From Alloalcanivorax marinus (lineage in GTDB: Bacteria > Pseudomonadota > Gammaproteobacteria > Pseudomonadales > Alcanivoracaceae): 64,000 nucleotides of DNA. Under the pieces are notes generated by a model that saw only the letters and a program-made list of their open reading frames with translations, was not told the origin of the DNA and ran no database searches. Numbering within the stretch: the stretch's first letter is position 1; every line of letters starts with the position of its first letter. Made by a program: the position numbers and the translations under genes. Below are positions 54,361-64,000 of this stretch, in pieces. Location: the NCBI RefSeq assembly GCF_016785095.1, contig NZ_JAEKJB010000001.1, positions 248,001 to 312,000 of the forward strand. The letters run 5' to 3'.

Positions 54361-55267
54361 CCGGTTCGACCGGGACGTGCGGCGGATCGGGCACCGGGTC
54401 GTGGTGGATGATCACCTCGGCGGCGGGGTAATGCTTGAGGATATCGGCGCGGATACGCTCCCCCAGGGCGTGGGCTTCCTTGAGCGGCAACGTCTCGTCC
54501 ATGTCCACGTGCAGCTGAATGAACCAGGTACGCCCGGACTGGCGGGTACGCAGGTCGTGGAAACCCAGCGCCTGCTCATGCTCGCCGACCACGGCGCCGA
54601 TCACGTCGCGCACCTCGCCGGGCAGTTCCCGGTCCAGCAGCAATTGCACGGATTCCCAGCCGATCTTCCAGGCCGAACGCAGAATGTAGAGCGCGATCAC
54701 CAGGCCCACCAGGCCGTCGGCGGCGTCAAAGCCCAGGCCGCTGACCAGCAGCGCCAGGATAATACCGGCGTTGACCGCCAGGTCCGACAGATAGTGTAGT
54801 GAGTCCGCGTCGATGGCGGTGGAGCCGGTGCGTCGCACCACGTACTTTTGCACCACCAGCAGCAGCGCCGTAAGCGCGATGGAGAACACCATTACCCCGA
54901 CGCCCAGGCCGGTGGCTTCCAGGGGTTGCGGATCGAGCAGCTTAAGCACCGCTTCCCGAAGCAGGTAGAGCGCCGAGCCGGCGATCAGCACGGACTGCCC
55001 CAGGCCGGCCAGGGCCTCCGCCTTGCCATGACCGAAGCGGTGCTCGTCGTCCGCCGGCACCAGGGAATAGCGGATCGCCGCGAAGTTCACCAACGACGCC
55101 AGGGAATCCATGATCGAGTCGATCAGCGATGCCAGCAGGCTCACCGAGCCGGTCAGGGTCCAGGCCACGCTCTTCACCGCGATCAGGATCAAGGCGGTGA
55201 GCACCGAGGCGCTGGCGGCGAGGGTCAGCAGCCGGCGGGCCTGATGATCGTCGAGGGCGTCGGGCAT
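54350..55267 (-). CDS. Cation diffusion facilitator transporter (FieF-like)
   Basis: A 305-aa CDF metal exporter with six helices. Metal-site residues are visible in LLASLIDSIMDSLASL (DxxxD) and DADSLHYLSDLAVN (HxxxD), with the SLVPADDEHRFGHGKAEALAG loop between. The C-terminal cytoplasmic domain includes HDLRTRQSGRTWFIQLHVDM. It starts 3 bp after nlpD. Iron, zinc or cobalt are candidate substrates. The final residues Asp-Arg-Gly-stop derive from a REP-like repeat. Confidence 0.92.
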   Translation of the reverse strand: MPDALDDHQARRLLTLAASASVLTALILIAVKSVAWTLTGSVSLLASLIDSIMDSLASLVNFAAIRYSLVPADDEHRFGHGKAEALAGLGQSVLIAGSALYLLREAVLKLLDPQPLEATGLGVGVMVFSIALTALLLVVQKYVVRRTGSTAIDADSLHYLSDLAVNAGIILALLVSGLGFDAADGLVGLVIALYILRSAWKIGWESVQLLLDRELPGEVRDVIGAVVGEHEQALGFHDLRTRQSGRTWFIQLHVDMDETLPLKEAHALGERIRADILKHYPAAEVIIHHDPVPDPPHVPVEPDRG

Positions 55268-55270
55268 GGA

Positions 55271-56086
55271 TCAGGATTTCCTTGGCAGCAGAGTGAGCGG
55301 GTCCACCGGCTGGCCGTCCTTGCGGATCTCGAAGTGCAGTTGAGTATGCAGGGTACCGCTGGCGCCCATGGTGGCGATTTCCTCGCCGGCGCTCACCTGG
55401 TCACCTTCCTTCACCAGCAGTTTCTTGTTGTGGGCGTAGGCGCTCAGCCAGCGGTCGTTGTGCTTGATGATCAGCAGGTTGCCGTAGCCGGTCAGCCCGC
55501 TGCCCCGGTACACCACCCGACCGGCGGCGGCGGCCCGCACCGGGCTCCCCTCGCGACCACCGATGGCGATGCCACGGCGGCCTCCGGCGGCGGTGGAGTA
55601 GCGTTCCAGCAACTTGCCGTCCGCCGGCCACTGCCAGGGCACCGGGCCGGTACTGGCCGGGCTGCTGGTCTTGGGCGGCGCCGGCGGGCTGCTGGAACGG
55701 CTGGCGGTGCTGGAACCGGAAGACGCGGCACGGGAGCCGGCGGAGGAGGACGAGGAGGAAGCGGTGCGCCGCTCCGGCGTGGTCTCGGTGGCCGACGCGC
55801 CGCCGAACGAAATCACCTGCCCCGGATAAATGGTATAGGGCGCGCCGATGCCGTTGGTGCGCGCCAGGGACCGGTAGTCCCAGCCGTAGCGCCAGGCGAT
55901 GGAATACAGGGTTTCGCCGCGCTGTACCCGATGGCTGCCGGAGGTGACCCGGGTGCCCTGCTCATCGCGTTGGTAGATGTCCACCACCGGCGGCGGGTTC
56001 CGCACGGCGCAGCCGCACAGAATCATCGATACGACTATGGGAAGCCAAACACGCAAAAGGTTACTCGTCCGTTGCCGTGGCTTCAT
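55271..56086 (-). CDS. nlpD: Murein hydrolase activator NlpD
   Basis: A 271-aa lipoprotein activating AmiC-type amidases at the septum. Lipobox ILCGC, LysM domain about 52-96 (HRVQRGETLYSIAWRYGWDY), a Ser/Ala/Thr-rich linker, then a LytM (M23) domain. The LytM site is degenerate: GIAIGGREGSPV lacks the metal-binding His and Asp, as in NlpD activators, so no hydrolase activity is expected. It overlaps the DUF368 gene by 26 bp. rpoS, the usual downstream neighbour, is absent here. Confidence 0.92.
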   Translation of the reverse strand: MKPRQRTSNLLRVWLPIVVSMILCGCAVRNPPPVVDIYQRDEQGTRVTSGSHRVQRGETLYSIAWRYGWDYRSLARTNGIGAPYTIYPGQVISFGGASATETTPERRTASSSSSSAGSRAASSGSSTASRSSSPPAPPKTSSPASTGPVPWQWPADGKLLERYSTAAGGRRGIAIGGREGSPVRAAAAGRVVYRGSGLTGYGNLLIIKHNDRWLSAYAHNKKLLVKEGDQVSAGEEIATMGASGTLHTQLHFEIRKDGQPVDPLTLLPRKS

Positions 56087-56987
56087 TATGCACGGGGGCG
56101 GCGAAGGAAAGTAGCCAGACCAGCACCAGCCCCACCGCCATCATCAGCAGCGCCAGCCCCAGCTGGCTGCCGCCGTCCACGACGCGGGCATAGTCCGCCG
56201 GCCACAGCCAGCGCTCGCTGACGCCCTGATCCATCGGCAACCGCCACGGCCAGAGCTTGACCAGGGAGCCGGCCATGAAACCGCCCAGCAGCGCCATCAC
56301 GGTATCGTGATAACGGTGCAGCAGCCATTTGAGCAGGCGCACGAACGCCAGCAGCCCGCAGGCGCAGCCGGCCATGAAAGCGAGCAGCAGTGGCCAGTCG
56401 CCATGCTCCACCGCCGCCAGCACGGACGGATAAAGACCCAGTAATAACAGGATAAAACTGCCGGAGATGCCGGGCAGGATCATGGCGCAGATGGCCACGG
56501 CGCCACCCAGGAAGAACACCAGCGGCGACACGCCCAGAGCGGTGAGCCCTGGCGCCAGGGCGATCGCCACCGCCAGCCCGGTACCGGCGGTGAACGCCAG
56601 CCACTGGGGTGGGCCGCGCTGGCGCAACGGCGCCAGCACCAGCACGATGCTGGCCAGGATCAGCCCGCAAAAGAACGCCCACACCGGCACCGGATGATGT
56701 TCCAGCAGCCAGGTGAGCAGCCGCGCCAGCAGCGCGATGCTGGTGAGAATCCCCGCCAGCAAAGTGAAAAGGAAAGTAAAATTACCGGCTCGCCAGAACG
56801 CCACGAACCCCTCGCGGCGCCACACGGCCAGCAAACGGGGGCCGATGCCGCCGAGGGTATCGATCAGTTCCTCGTAGATGCCGGTGATCAGCGCCAGGGT
56901 GCCGCCGGACACCCCCGGCACCACATCCGCCGCTCCCATGGCCAGGCCGCGCACGTACACGCCCGGGCGCCACGCCCGCCGCGTCAT
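56061..56987 (-). CDS. DUF368 polytopic membrane protein (PopT-type undecaprenyl-phosphate translocase)
   Basis: A 308-aa protein with about nine hydrophobic segments. The family signature [23 protein letters not shown] lies at 14-36 and a second [19 protein letters not shown] near 170. DUF368 proteins have been reported to recycle undecaprenyl phosphate across the inner membrane. Its place between pcm and nlpD, with 4-bp and 26-bp overlaps, couples it to cell-envelope genes. Confidence 0.88.
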   Translation of the reverse strand: MTRRAWRPGVYVRGLAMGAADVVPGVSGGTLALITGIYEELIDTLGGIGPRLLAVWRREGFVAFWRAGNFTFLFTLLAGILTSIALLARLLTWLLEHHPVPVWAFFCGLILASIVLVLAPLRQRGPPQWLAFTAGTGLAVAIALAPGLTALGVSPLVFFLGGAVAICAMILPGISGSFILLLLGLYPSVLAAVEHGDWPLLLAFMAGCACGLLAFVRLLKWLLHRYHDTVMALLGGFMAGSLVKLWPWRLPMDQGVSERWLWPADYARVVDGGSQLGLALLMMAVGLVLVWLLSFAAPVHNEATATDE

Positions 56988-57640
56988 TGCACGCCCCGCT
57001 GGAACGGCACGAAGCGTACCGCGTCCAGTTTACGAGTGCGGATTTCGTCACCCTGACGGTCCACCACGGTGAGATGCTGGGCGCGATCCCCCACCGGCAT
57101 CACCAACCGGCCACCATCGGCGAGCTGGTCGAGCAGTTCCTGGGGAATGTCCGGCCGCGCGCAGGCCACCAGAATGCCGTTGAAGGGCCCGGCGGTTTTC
57201 CAGCCGAAACCGCCGTCGGCGTGCTTGAGCTGCACCCGCGCCAACCCCAGGCTGAGCAGCCGCTGGCGCGCCTGCTCCTGCAGCGGGCGGATGCGTTCCA
57301 CCGAGTACACCTGCTGGCACAGGGCGGCCAGCACCGCGGTCTGGTAGCCGCAACCGGTGCCAATCTCCAGCACCTTGTCGGGGACGCCGTCGCTGATCAG
57401 CAGCTCGGTCATGCGCGCCACCACCCAGGGCTGGGAGATGGTCTGGCCGTGGCCGATGGGCAAGGCGGTATCGTCGTAGGCCTGGTGCGCCAGGGCCTCG
57501 TCAATGAACATATGCCGGGGGGTGCTGCGGATCACCTCCAGCACCCGCTCATTCTCGATGCCGGCTTCCCGCAGCCGGTTGATGAGCCGTTCCCGGGTTC
57601 TCGCCGATGTCATGCCGATGCCACGCAATTCCGTATCCAT
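56984..57640 (-). CDS. pcm: Protein-L-isoaspartate O-methyltransferase
   Basis: A repair methyltransferase of 218 aa from this start. [16 protein letters not shown] and [16 protein letters not shown] (SAM site) are diagnostic. Starts are ambiguous: the frame is open to 57700, but that end runs through a REP-like palindrome; GGGGGAT precedes 57640; the Met at 57613 gives [14 protein letters not shown], where pseudomonad Pcm begins. It follows truD directly, without the usual surE. Confidence 0.93.
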   Translation of the reverse strand: MDTELRGIGMTSARTRERLINRLREAGIENERVLEVIRSTPRHMFIDEALAHQAYDDTALPIGHGQTISQPWVVARMTELLISDGVPDKVLEIGTGCGYQTAVLAALCQQVYSVERIRPLQEQARQRLLSLGLARVQLKHADGGFGWKTAGPFNGILVACARPDIPQELLDQLADGGRLVMPVGDRAQHLTVVDRQGDEIRTRKLDAVRFVPFQRGVQ

Positions 57641-57698
57641 GTCCGTCGGTGGATCCCCCATCCCCGTTTCATTTTCGTGCGCCCGACTCGCATCGGGC

Positions 57699-57718
57699 AT
57701 CGCGGCTTCAACCGCGAT
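57699..57718. repeat. REP-like half element at the truD/pcm junction
   Basis: ATCGCGG-CTTCAA-CCGCGAT is a 20-base palindrome whose centre contains the truD stop codon, similar to the arms of the REP-like elements at 6261 and 54299. Confidence 0.6.
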
Positions 57719-58778
57719 TCGCCGAAGGCACCCGGGTGGTCAACAACTCCGCCAGCACGGCGGTGGCGAACGCCCCGGTGGGCAGCCGGAAGGTCAGTTC
57801 CAGCGTATCGCCGACGCACTGCCATTGCAGCGCGCTCACCGGCAGCCGGGTGGCGCGCCGCTCGGCGTCCAGGCCCAGGTCCGCGAGCGCCTCCACCAGG
57901 GCGACGTGGTCGGCCAGCACCGTGTCTTCCAGTTGCCGGCAAGCGCCCGATGATGCCATGCCCATGCGCCCCGGCAAAGGGGCCGTGGGGTGTACGGTAC
58001 CGGCGGCCACCCGGGCGGCGGCGTCGTGATCGTCGTCGGCGCTGAACAGCCCCCGGCTGCCATCGGGCTGCAGCAGGTCGCCGTCCAGCAGCCGGTGCCA
58101 AACATCGCGCCGCACCCGCTCGGCGAGCACCGCGTTGAACAGGCCCGAGCGCACCCCGGACAACCAGAAATTGCGCAGCGGTCGCTTGCGCGGCGCCTCG
58201 CCACCCAGCAACCAGGCGCGCCCTCGGGTCCAGTTGGCGCCGTCACGGCCGAAGCGCTGTTCACCAAAATAGTTGGGCACGCCCTCGGCGGCGATGCGCT
58301 CCAGCCGTGCCGCCAGAGCGTCCTGGTCCGCCGCCAGCTCACGCAGACGCAGGCGGAAGATGTTGCCCCGGTGGGTGCCACGATTGAGCTTACGCCGGTG
58401 GCGCGCGGCGCGCAGCGACCGCAGCCCCGGCGGCCACTGGAATTCCGGGTCCGGCTTGCCGGGCAGATGCAGGCTGAACCACTGGCGGGTCACCGCGCGG
58501 CGGTCCTTGAGACCGCTGTAACCCACCGACAGCCGGTGCAGGCCGGCGTTCCTGGCCAGCCACAGGGCCACGTCCTCGGTGTTCCAATCGGTCTTCTCGA
58601 TCTCCAGCCAGAGGTGCTCACCCTCCCCCTCCGGCTCCACCACCATGATCTCGTCGACCTGGAAATCCGCCGGTTCGGCGCGCAGCACCGCTTCGCCCAC
58701 CGGCTCGCCATGGGCCCGAGGGGTGGCCGGGGGGCGCGCCAGGGCGTCGCTGTGGGGGTCGCCCAACGCCTCACTCAC
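57708..58778 (-). CDS. truD: tRNA pseudouridine(13) synthase
   Basis: A 356-aa pseudouridine synthase modifying U13 of tRNA-Glu. The catalytic Asp92 lies in [31 protein letters not shown] and the [11 protein letters not shown] segment are standard TruD features. It begins at GTG in a 4-bp overlap with ispF; upstream open sequence in this frame is ispF shadow. The C-terminal end is within a REP-like palindrome. Confidence 0.94.
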   Translation of the reverse strand: MSEALGDPHSDALARPPATPRAHGEPVGEAVLRAEPADFQVDEIMVVEPEGEGEHLWLEIEKTDWNTEDVALWLARNAGLHRLSVGYSGLKDRRAVTRQWFSLHLPGKPDPEFQWPPGLRSLRAARHRRKLNRGTHRGNIFRLRLRELAADQDALAARLERIAAEGVPNYFGEQRFGRDGANWTRGRAWLLGGEAPRKRPLRNFWLSGVRSGLFNAVLAERVRRDVWHRLLDGDLLQPDGSRGLFSADDDHDAAARVAAGTVHPTAPLPGRMGMASSGACRQLEDTVLADHVALVEALADLGLDAERRATRLPVSALQWQCVGDTLELTFRLPTGAFATAVLAELLTTRVPSANRG

Positions 58779-59272
58779 GGGCGCTGTTCCAGCAACGCGG
58801 AGGCCTGCACGGCGATGCCCTCGCCCCGGCCAGTGAAGCCCAGCCGCTCGGTGGTGGTGGCCTTCACGGAGACCCGATCCAGCTCGCAGTCGAGCAGGCC
58901 GGCGATGCGCTCGCGCATGGCGGCGATGTGCGGCGCCAGTTTCGGCGCCTGGCAGATCACCGTCAGGTCCACGTTGCCGACCCGCCAACCGGCGCCGTTG
59001 ATGTCCTCCATCACCCGGGCCAGCAGGAGGCCGGAGTCGGCGCCCTTCCATTGCGGATCGTTGTCCGGAAAATAGTGGCCGATGTCGCCCAGGGCCAGAG
59101 CACCAAGCAGGGCGTCGGTGAGCGCGTGCAAGGCCACGTCGCCATCGGAATGGGCCTTGAGCCCGCGCTCATGGGCAATGCGCACACCACCCAGCATCAC
59201 ATGGTCACCGTCCTCGGCGAAGGCGTGCACGTCGAAGCCGTTGCCAATGCGAATGGCGCCTAGGGATACCAT
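58775..59272 (-). CDS. ispF: 2-C-methyl-D-erythritol 2,4-cyclodiphosphate synthase
   Basis: A 165-aa MEP-pathway enzyme. Metal ligands are in GNGFDVHAF and the [17 protein letters not shown] block; [21 protein letters not shown] is the C-terminal signature. It overlaps ispD by 13 bp and truD by 4 bp. Confidence 0.96.
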   Translation of the reverse strand: MVSLGAIRIGNGFDVHAFAEDGDHVMLGGVRIAHERGLKAHSDGDVALHALTDALLGALALGDIGHYFPDNDPQWKGADSGLLLARVMEDINGAGWRVGNVDLTVICQAPKLAPHIAAMRERIAGLLDCELDRVSVKATTTERLGFTGRGEGIAVQASALLEQRP

Positions 59273-59967
59273 GCCAGCCCCTCCTCTTCCTGGGCCCGCA
59301 AATAGAACCGGGCCAGGGCCAGGTCCTCGGGCAAGGTGATCTTGATATTGTCGGCATGGCCCTCCACCAGGGCCGGGCGCCGCCCGGCGGCCTCCAGGGC
59401 GGAGGCCTCATCGGTGATCGCGTCCAGATCGCCGCCCAGGGCATCGTGCAGGTCGCGGGCGGCGAACAGCTGCGGCGTCAGTGCCCGCCAAATGTGGCGG
59501 CGATCCAGGGTGGCGGTGATGTGGTCGTCGCCGTCGCCGCGCTTGATGGTATCGGTGACCCGCCGCGCCAGGATGGCGCCGTCTTGACGACAATGCTCCA
59601 CCAGATTCTGGATATCCGACAGGCGCACCAGCGGGCGCGCCATGTCGTGGACCAGCACCCAGGCGTCCGGGTCCCGGGCCAGCACCGCCGCCACCCCGGC
59701 ACGCACCGAGGCGGCCCGGCTGGCGCCACCGGTGACGGTGTCCACCCGGCGGTGGCCGGCCACCGGCAGCTGCGGCCACCAGGGGTCGCCGTTGGCCACC
59801 GCCACCACCACCCGGCGCAGCGGCGCGAACGCCAACAGTCGGGTGATGGTGTGCTCGGCCACCGTGCGACCTTCCAGGGTCAGATATTGCTTGGGCAGGC
59901 CGGCGCCCATGCGAGCGCCGATCCCGGCGGCGGGCACCACCGCGTAAAGCGGTCCCGGTTTACTCAC
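59260..59967 (-). CDS. ispD: 2-C-methyl-D-erythritol 4-phosphate cytidylyltransferase
   Basis: A 235-aa cytidylyltransferase. [20 protein letters not shown] is the CTP-binding signature; [11 protein letters not shown] and RRVTDTIKR follow. The best start is GTG at 59967, overlapping the ftsB stop by 8 bp; the frame upstream is ftsB shadow. Slightly longer insertion-free form of the family. Confidence 0.95.
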   Translation of the reverse strand: MSKPGPLYAVVPAAGIGARMGAGLPKQYLTLEGRTVAEHTITRLLAFAPLRRVVVAVANGDPWWPQLPVAGHRRVDTVTGGASRAASVRAGVAAVLARDPDAWVLVHDMARPLVRLSDIQNLVEHCRQDGAILARRVTDTIKRGDGDDHITATLDRRHIWRALTPQLFAARDLHDALGGDLDAITDEASALEAAGRRPALVEGHADNIKITLPEDLALARFYLRAQEEEGLAWYP

Positions 59968-60262
59968 TGGCTTGCGGTTCCACGATCTGAAAAAAGGTTT
60001 CGCCGTCACGGATCATGCCCAGATCCTTGCGGGCAATCTCCTCCACCGCCTCGCTGCCCTCCTTGAGGTCGCGCACGTCGGCGGCCATCAGGCGGTTGCG
60101 CTCGGCCAGCTCGGCGTTCTGCTCGCTCAGCGACGCCACCTGGTGCTCCAGGGTGGCCACATGGCGAAGGCTGCCCTCGCCGAACCAGAGCCGCGCCTGC
60201 AGCCCCAGCAACAACAGGGCCAGCGCGGCGAGAACCACCTGACGGGCCGGGGACAGCTTCAT
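59960..60262 (-). CDS. ftsB: Cell division protein FtsB
   Basis: A 100-aa bitopic membrane protein of the FtsQLB complex. One N-terminal helix (VVLAALALLLLGLQARLWFG), then a coiled coil (LEHQVASLSEQNAELAERN) and the conserved EEIARKDLGMIRDGETFFQIV end. Sits between eno and ispD, the standard gammaproteobacterial position. Confidence 0.94.
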   Translation of the reverse strand: MKLSPARQVVLAALALLLLGLQARLWFGEGSLRHVATLEHQVASLSEQNAELAERNRLMAADVRDLKEGSEAVEEIARKDLGMIRDGETFFQIVEPQASE

Positions 60263-60301
60263 TCGCCCTCCCCGACCGTCGGCAGACCGGCCTTCAAGGG
60301 C

Positions 60302-61603
<1,302 letters not shown>

Positions 61604-61615
61604 CTAGATACGAAC

Positions 61616-62464
61616 TCAGTGGTTGTCGAAGGCGGGCAACGCCTTGACGGCATTATCCAGGGTTTGCATTTGTTCAAGGAATGGCTGCAGCCGGTCCAGG
61701 CGCAGGGCGCAGGGGCCATCGCACTTGGCGTTGTCCGGGTCCGGGTGGGCTTCCAGGAACAGGCCGGCGATCCCCTGGCTGATGCCGGCGCGGGCCAGCT
61801 CGGCGACCTGCTGGCGACGGCCACCGGCGGAGTCGGACCGGCCGCCGGGCATTTGCAGCGCATGGGTGACATCGAAGAACAGCGGGTAGCGGAACTGCTT
61901 CATGATGCCGAAGCCGAGCATGTCCACCACCAGGTTGTTGTAACCGAAGCAGGAACCGCGCTCGCACAGAATCAGTTTGTCGTTCCCGGCTTCCTCGCAC
62001 TTGTGCAGGATGTGCTTCATTTCCTGGGGCGCGACGAACTGGGGTTTCTTGATGTTGATGATGGCGCCGGTTCTGGCCATCGCCACCACCAGATCGGTCT
62101 GCCGCGCCAGGAAGGCGGGCAGCTGGATGATGTCGGCCACCTCCGCCACCGGCGCCGCCTGATAGGGCTCGTGCACGTCGGTGATGATCGGGCAGTCGTA
62201 GGTGTCCTTGATCTCCTGGAAGATCTTCAGGCCTTCTTCCAGGCCCGGCCCGCGAAACGAATGCAGCGACGAGCGGTTGGCCTTGTCGAAGCTGGCCTTG
62301 AACACCCAGGGGATGTTCAGGGCGGTGGTGGCCTCGGCGTAGGCTTCCGCCACGCGCATGGCCAGGTCCCGGGATTCCAGCACGTTCATGCCGCCAAACA
62401 GCGCCATGGGCTGGTCGTTGCCGAAGCTCAGGTCGCCGAGCCGCAGGGTGATGGGGTCCGTCAT
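61616..62464 (-). CDS. kdsA: 2-dehydro-3-deoxyphosphooctonate aldolase (KDO-8-P synthase)
   Basis: A 282-aa enzyme condensing arabinose-5-phosphate and PEP for lipopolysaccharide core. [43 protein letters not shown] and [11 protein letters not shown] are family blocks. It lies 11 bp after pyrG in the pyrG-kdsA-eno order. Confidence 0.97.
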   Translation of the reverse strand: MTDPITLRLGDLSFGNDQPMALFGGMNVLESRDLAMRVAEAYAEATTALNIPWVFKASFDKANRSSLHSFRGPGLEEGLKIFQEIKDTYDCPIITDVHEPYQAAPVAEVADIIQLPAFLARQTDLVVAMARTGAIINIKKPQFVAPQEMKHILHKCEEAGNDKLILCERGSCFGYNNLVVDMLGFGIMKQFRYPLFFDVTHALQMPGGRSDSAGGRRQQVAELARAGISQGIAGLFLEAHPDPDNAKCDGPCALRLDRLQPFLEQMQTLDNAVKALPAFDNH

Positions 62465-62475
62465 CGTCGCTGTCC

Positions 62476-64000
<1,525 letters not shown>

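Noticed and set aside
55271..55750. NlpD as an active zinc endopeptidase
   Set aside because: The first M23 metal-ligand motif is replaced by GIAIGGREG, so only an activator role is supported.

Overview
The window is a stretch of GC-rich gammaproteobacterial chromosome. Gene content and order fit a marine hydrocarbon degrader of the Alcanivorax/Alloalcanivorax type (inference from synteny and protein style, not from a search). Most of it is densely packed housekeeping sequence. One region of about 15 kb, 30.0-45.5 kb, is an accessory island.

Left part, 0-30 kb. The window opens inside the conserved sll0783-sll0787/MSMEG_0570 'nitrogen starvation' cluster of unknown product. A fatty-acid beta-oxidation pair (FadB/FadJ-like plus thiolase) follows on the minus strand. 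Next come a tandem GST-N protein, smrA, sthA, a LapA-domain protein, hda with a DUF2066 gene, purMN with two DUF3108 genes, dcd, apbC, a SIMPL lipoprotein, an AraC regulator with a DUF3336 patatin, a 1-Cys peroxiredoxin, and a MaoC/enoyl-CoA hydratase pair. A LysR, ketopantoate-reductase-like and aminotransferase group appears to share a duplicated operator. tRNA-Gly(CCC), ligE, rsmC and slt complete this part.

Island, 30-45.5 kb. This is a two-partner-secretion contact-dependent inhibition (CDI) locus read on the minus strand: cdiB, cdiA (2524 aa), a cognate immunity candidate, then a stack of displaced toxin/immunity cassettes. Two long orphan CdiA C-terminal modules repeat the pre-toxin segment of cdiA up to the shared QADTYNRQ-H motif and then diverge into unrelated toxins, each followed by its own immunity gene. 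Both begin just after the same 33-bp boundary element and lack a convincing start. A third, eroded toxin with an intact immunity gene is bracketed by a 154-bp direct repeat made of the 5' end of a lipoprotein gene. The cognate immunity gene appears interrupted by a one-base slip in an A/T homopolymer. The cassettes are clearly more AT-rich than their surroundings.

Right part, 45.5-64 kb. An APC permease, an ATP-NAD kinase-like protein, a PA1571-family small protein, pdxB, a 120-bp hairpin repeat, an AraC regulator abutting a fructosamine-kinase remnant, and an SRPBCC plus RND/MMPL pair precede a long minus-strand block. That block is pyrG-kdsA-eno-ftsB-ispD-ispF-truD-pcm-DUF368-nlpD-CDF transporter, with many 4-26 bp overlaps. 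It corresponds to the usual gammaproteobacterial ftsB-to-rpoS neighbourhood, but surE is missing between truD and pcm, and rpoS is missing after nlpD. REP-like palindromes (GTAGGAGCGGCTT-type) are scattered through the window, and two of them overlap gene ends.
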